From assembly GCA_965240325.2 (NCBI GenBank), contig OZ251234.1, forward strand, positions 1,488,001-1,552,000: a DNA stretch of 64,000 bases, in the 5' to 3' direction. The DNA comes from Rebecca billardiae RCC1528. Taxonomy: Eukaryota > Haptophyta. Shown one piece after another: positions 35,001-41,000 of this stretch. The notes below the pieces were generated by a model. The model ran no database searches. It saw only the letters and a program-made list of their open reading frames with translations, and was not told the DNA's origin. Position 1 is the first letter of the stretch. Every line of letters starts with the position of its first letter. Made by a program: the position numbers and the translations under genes.

Positions 35001-38000
35001 GGCGGGCTCGGTGGCGGGCGTGGAGGGGGGCTGGGTGGCGGGCTTGGCGGAGGGCTCGGCGGCGGCGGGCTTGGCGGTGGTGACGGTGGCGGGCTTGGCG
35101 GTGGCGACGGCGGCGGACTAGGTGGTGGTGGTGAGGGCGGCGGCGAGGGCGGCGGTGAGGGCGGCGGTGAGGGCGGCGGCGAGGGTGGCGGGCTGGGCGG
35201 CGGGCTGGGCGGTGGGCTCGGCGGCGGGCTCGGCGGCGGCGGGCTTGGCGGTGGCGAGGGCGGCGGGCTCGGCGGCGGCGATGGCGGTGGGCTCGGCGGC
35301 GGCGAGGGTGGCGGACTTGGTGGCGGCGAGGGTGGCGGCGAGGGTGGCGGTGGGCTCGGCGGTGGCGATGGCGGCGGTGACGGTGGGGGTGACGGTGGCG
35401 GGCTCGGCGGCGGAGACGGCGGCGGGCTCGGTGGTGGCGACGGTGGCGGTGACGGTGGCGGTGGCGAGGGCGGCGGACTCGGCGGCGGCAAGGGCGGTGG
35501 CGAGGGCGGCGGGCTCGGCGGCGGGCTCGGCGGCGGGCTTGGCGGCGGGCTTGGCGGCGGGCTTGGCGGCGGCGGGCTTGGAGGTGGCGAGGGCGGCGGG
35601 CTCGGCGGCGGCGAGGGCGGCGGGCTGGGCGGCGGCGACGGTGGTGGACTTGGCGGCGGCGACGGTGGTGGGCTCGGCGGCGGCGAGGGCGGCGGGCTCG
35701 GCGGCGGCGAAGGCGGTGGGGATGGCGGTGGTGGACTTGGCGGTGGCGACGGCGGCGGGCTCGGTGGCGGTGCCGGCGGTGGGCTCGGCGGCGGCGAGGG
35801 CGGCGGGCTCGGCGGCGGCGAAGGCGGTGGGGATGGCGGTGGTGGTGATGGCGGGGGCGAAGGCGGGGGCGAGGGCGGGGGCGAGGGTGGCGGGCTCGGC
35901 GGCGGGCTTGGAGGCGGGCTGGGCGGCGGGCTGGGCGGTGGGCTTGGTGGTGGCGGGCTCGGCGGCGGTGACGGTGGCGGACTCGGCGGCGGCGACGGCG
36001 GCGGCGACGGCGGCGGTGGTGAGGGCGGAGGCGACGGTGGTGGCGAAGGCGGCGGTGAGGGCGGTGGCGAGGGCGGCGGACTCGGAGGCGGGCTCGGGGG
36101 TGGGCTTGGCGGTGGGCTCGGTGGTGGCGGGCTTGGAGGAGGCGAGGGCGGTGGGCTTGGTGGCGGGGACGGTGGCGGGCTTGGCGGTGGCGAAGGCGGT
36201 GGACTCGGCGGCGGGCTGGGCGGCGGGCTCGGTGGCGGCGGGCTCGGCGGCGGTGACGGTGGCGGGCTCGGCGGCGGCGAGGGCGGTGGGCTTGGCGGTG
36301 GCGGCGAGGGCGGTGGGGAGGGCGGTGGGGAGGGCGGCGGCGAGGGCGGCGGGCTCGGCGGCGGGGAAGGCGGCGGGAAAGGCGGCGGACTCGGCGGCGG
36401 GCTCGGTGGCGGTGGGCTCGGCGGCGGTGACGGTGGCGGGCGTGGCGGCGGCGACGGCGGCGGTGATGGCGGTGGCGGCGATGGCGGCGGCAATGGTGGC
36501 GGTGAGGGCGGCGGTGAGGGCGGTGGAGACGGCGGTGGACTCGGCGGCGGGCTCGGCGGCGGGCTCGGCGGTGGGCTCGGCGGCGGCGGGCTCGGCGGCG
36601 GCGATGGCGGCGGCGATGGCGGCGGTGACGGTGGTGGGCTGGGAGGCGGCGGGCTCGGTGGTGGGCTTGGCGGCGGGCTCGGCGGCGGGCTGGGCGGGGG
36701 CGAGGGCGGCGGGGGCGATGGCGGCGGGCTGGGCGGTGGAGACGGCGGTGGGCTCGGCGGTGGGCTTGGCGGCGGGAACGGCGGAGGGCTTGGCGGGGGT
36801 GATGGCGGCGGGCTGGGCGGCGGTGGGCTTGGTGGCGGGCTCGGTGGTGGGCTCGGTGGCGGGCTCGGGGGCGGCGAAGGCGGCGGCGGGCTGGGCGGCG
36901 GCGAAGGCGGCGGGCTCGGCGGCGGGCTCGGAGGGGGGCTGGGTGGCGGTGAGGGCGGCGGGCTTGGTGGCGGGCTCGGCGGTGGGCTCGGCGGCGGCGG
37001 GCTCGGCGGCGGCGAGGGCGGCGGCGAGGGCGGCGGTGACGGTGGCGGGCTGGGAGGCGGTGGGCTCGGTGGCGGGCTTGGTGGCGGGCTCGGTGGCGGG
37101 CTGGGCGGGGGCGAGGGTGGCGGGTATGGGGGCGGGCTCGGCGGTGGTGAGGGCGGTGCGCCCGGGGGCGGCGGGCTTGGCGGCGGGCTCGGTGGCGGGC
37201 TCGGCGGCGGCGATGGCGGCGGGCTCGGCGGCGGCGATGGCGGCGGGCTCGGTGGAGGGGATGGCGGCGGGTTCGGCGGTGGAGGGCTGGGTGGCGGCGA
37301 GGGCGGTGGGCTCGGCGGCGGGCTCGGCGGCGGTGAAGGAGGCGGCGGGCTCGGAGGCGGACTGGGCGGCGGGCTGGGCGGCCGGGCCGGCGGCGGTGAG
37401 GGCGGTGGTGAGGGCGGTGGTGAGGGCGGTGGGCTTGGCGGCGGGCTCGGTGGCGGCGGGCTTGGTGGCGGCGAAGGCGGCGGCGATGGCGGGGGGCGTG
37501 GGGGCGGGGAAGGCGGCGGCGAGGGCGGCGGGCTCGGTGGCGGGCTGGGCGGTGGCGCGGGCGGCGGCGGACTTGGCGGCGGTGATGGCGGTGGCGAGGG
37601 CGGCGGACTCGGCGGCGGCGACGGTGGTGGTGGGCTTGGTGGCGGGCTTGGTGGCGGGCGTGGTGGCGGGCTCGGCGGCGGTGACGGCGGCGGGCTGGGC
37701 GGCGGTGACGGCGGCGGTGACGGCGGCGGGGATGGTGGCGGGCTCGGTGGCGGAGGGCTCGGCGGAGGCGATGGCGGGGGCGATGGCGGCGGCGACGGTG
37801 GCGGCGACGGCGGAGAAGGCGATGGCGGTGGCGAGGGTGGCGGCGAGGGTGGCGGCGACGGCGGTGGCAACGGCGGCGGCGACGGTGGTGGCGACGGCGG
37901 GGGGCTCGGGGGTGGTGACGGTGGTGGTGATGGCGGCGGCGATGGCGGCGGGCTGGGCGGCGGCGACGGTGGCGGCGGGCTGGGCGGCGGCGATGGCGGT

Positions 38001-41000
38001 GGCGATGGCGGCGGAGAGGGCGGCGGCGATGGCGGCGGTGGGCTCGGTGGCGGGCTCGGCGGTGGGCTCGGTGGCGGCGACGGCGGCGGCAGCGGAGGCG
38101 GCGGGCTCGGCGGTGGCGCCGGTGGCGGGCTCGGCGGCGGGCTGGGCGGCGGGCTGGGCGGCGGGCTGGGCGGCGGCACGGGCGGCGGGCTGGGCGGCGG
38201 CGATGGCGGCGGCGGCGATGGCGGCGGGCTCGGCGGAGGGCTGGGCGGCGGCGAGGGCGGCGGGCTCGGCGGCGGCGAGGGCGGCGGGCTCGGTGGCGGC
38301 GAGGGTGGCGGGCTCGGCGGCGGGCTCGGCGGCGGGCTTGGCGGCGGCGAGGGCGGCGGGCGCGGCGGCGCCGGCGGTGGGAAGGGAAACTGTCGCGGCG
38401 GCGGTGGCGGCAGCGGCGGCGGGGAGGGCGGTGGCGAGGGCGGCGGGGAGGGCGGTGGGCTGGGGGGGGGAGCAGGGGGGGGAGAGGGCGGCGGTGATGG
38501 CGGCGTCGACGGTGGCGGCGGGCTGGGGGGCGGCGAGGGTGGTGGGCTCGGCGGCGGCGACGGCGGCGGCGACGGCGGTGGCGACGGCGGCGGGCTGGGC
38601 GGTGGCGACGGTGGCGGCGGGCTGGGCGGCGGGGAAGGCGGTGGCGATGGTGGTGGGCTCGGGGGCGGCGTGGGCGGTGGGGGGCTCGGCGGTGGACTCG
38701 GCGGCGGGCTTGGTGGCTGCGTCGGCGGTGGCGCCGGTGGCGGCGGGCTCGGCGGCGGCGAGGGCGGCGGTGATGGCGGCGGAATCGGCGGAGGCGATGG
38801 CGGTGGTGAGGGCGGCGGGCTCGGCGGCGGGCTCGGCGGCGGCGTGGGCGGCGGGCTCGGCGGCGGCGAGGGCGGCGGCGGCGAGGGCGGTGGTGAGGGC
38901 GGCGGGCTAGGCGGCGGGCTGGGCGGCGGTGAGGGCGGCGGTGAGGGCGGCGGGCTGGGCGGTGCCGAGGGCGGCGGCGAGGGCGGCGGGCTCGGCGGCG
39001 GGCTCGGAGGCGGTAGCGGCGGCGGCGGCGAGCGCGCGGTGCCCTGCAGGTCGATCAAGCTGAGCCCCTGCGTGTACACGGCGCTCACCTCCGCGGCGGT
39101 CAGCACGCCCGTGTACACGCCCACGTCGTCGATCGCCCCCGAGAACTGGTCGCTGCTCGAGGCGACGGACGTGCACAGCTTGAGCGCGCTCGCCCCCGTG
39201 CTGAGCGCCGCGCCGAGCGCGCGCGTGCCGTACTTGCCGCCGTGCGCCGCGCCGCCGTCGACGGCGAAGGAGAGCGTGGTCACGCCGTCGTACGTGACGG
39301 CGGCGTGTATCCACACGCCCGCGCTGCGCCCGTCCTCCCCGGAGCCCTCCGTCGCGCCGCAGTGCGTGTTCGCGATCCCGCCCGCCCACACGCACAGCCC
39401 GGCGCTCGTCGACACCAACACGTCAAATTGACCGTTGGTCACGCCCGGACTGCCCCACGAGACGACGGAGTCGGCGCCGCCGCCGCCCGCGCGCTTGAAC
39501 CACACCATCACCGAGCGCGCCACGGAGCCGCCGAGGGTTCCCGCCGCGACCGCACCGTCGCCCGTCGCCGAGTCCGCCGAGCCGCACTGCAGCGCAGAGC
39601 CAATCCGCCCCTCGGCCGGGCTGCTCTGCGACGCGCCCGCGCTGAGCGTGAGGCCGATGGCGGCGGGGCCGAGGTCGAGGCCGGGCATGCCGGACGCGTC
39701 GAAGGCGTAGTGGTGCTGCAGGCTCGCCGCGACGGGCGGCGGCGGGCTCGGCGGCGGCGGCGGCGGCGCGGGCGGCGGGCTGGGCGGCGGAGCGGGCGGC
39801 GGTGGGCTCGGCGGCGGCGAGGGCGGCGGGCTTGGCGGCGGGCTCGGCGGCGGGCTCGGCGGCGGCAGCGGCGGCGGCGGGCTGGGCGGCGGGCTGGGCG
39901 GCGGCAGCGGCGGCGGCGGCGCGAGCGCCGCCCCGGTCAGATCGAGCCCGCTCGCCGCGTTGCTCACGATCGTCGCCAGCTGCGCCGCGGTGAGCACCCC
40001 GTAGAAAATACCCACGTCGTCCAGCTCGCCTCGGAAGAAGTCCGGTAGGAATCCGGCGGTGGGGCCTCCGACCGAGAGCACCGTGCTCGCGCCGTTGCCC
40101 GTGTTGAGCGCGCGCGCCTGGCTCACGCTCAGCGCGCCGTCCCGGTAGATCCGCACGTCCGAGCCGTCGTACGTCACGGCGACGTGCAGCCACACAGAGG
40201 CGCCCACCGCACCCGCCTGCGTGCCCGCGCCGAGGAACCCAAAGTGCGCCACGAGCACGTCGCTGCTCAGCCCGAGCTCGAAGGCCTGCGCCGAGGCGGC
40301 CGAGCCGTACGAGAGCGCGGCGGGCTGCTCGCCCGTCCCCGTCGCGTTGAGCCGCAGCCACAGCGCCACCGAGCGCGCCGCCGCGCCCGAGATCGTGTCA
40401 GTAAGGCCTGCGGGCGCGCTCAGCCGTGTGGAGCCGTCCAGCTGTAGCGCGCGCCCGACGCGGCCGTCGTCGGCGTACGCGACGGCGCCCGAGGCGAGGG
40501 TGAGCCCGTCCACCTGCCCGTTCAGGCTGTACTGCGCGAGCAGCGCCGCGGCGGGCGCCGCCGACGAGTCACCGTTCGCCGACACCTCCGCAAGGCCGTT
40601 GGAGTAGAGAGATGCCGCCTGCGTCGAGTTGAGCGCGGCCGAGTAGAGCGCCACGTCGTCGAGCAGGCCGGTCCAGCGCTGCGTGCGGACGAGGCCGGCG
40701 CAGACGTACAAGAACTCGCCCTGCGTCTCGAGGCTCGTCGACGACGCGCTCGCGCGCTCGACGCCGTCCAGAAAGAGCGTCGTCGTGGTGCTCGGCGCGT
40801 CATATGCGACAGCGACGTGGTACCAGCTGCTGCCGTCGTAGCTGAGCAGGCCGGAGGCGGTCGTGAGCAGCGAGGCGAAGAAGTTGGGGTAGAAGGTGAG
40901 CCCGCCGTTTGTCAGCGCGCGCAGCTCGAAGTACGCGTTGCCCGACGCGAAGCCCGGGCCCACTGCCGCGATGCCCACCTCCTGGCTGAGCGATGTCGAC

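Larger units (their letters stand above)
20846..39030 (-). repeat. 18-kb array of 12-bp units encoding (PPPS)n
   Basis: About 1,515 units of 12 bp, in frame throughout. Extra Pro codons recur so that PPPP marks boundaries every 5, 8, 12 or 16 units (21, 33, 49 or 65 residues). Substitutions of Ser by Leu, Ala, Asn, Gly, Arg, His, Phe, Thr, Ile or Lys cluster in the outer portions, while the core is almost pure. One non-canonical island, RQFPFPPPAPPRPPP, lies near 38380. On the plus strand the array is G-rich, with a GGG run in nearly every unit. Confidence 0.97.

Noticed and set aside
20817-39431. 6,204-codon plus-strand frame encoding GGGLGGGDGGG
   Set aside because: It is the antisense of the PPPS array. 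The 12-bp unit contains no stop in several frames, so a long Gly-rich frame is automatic. The ends are antisense of the Cys-repeat and LamG regions and have no domain of their own.
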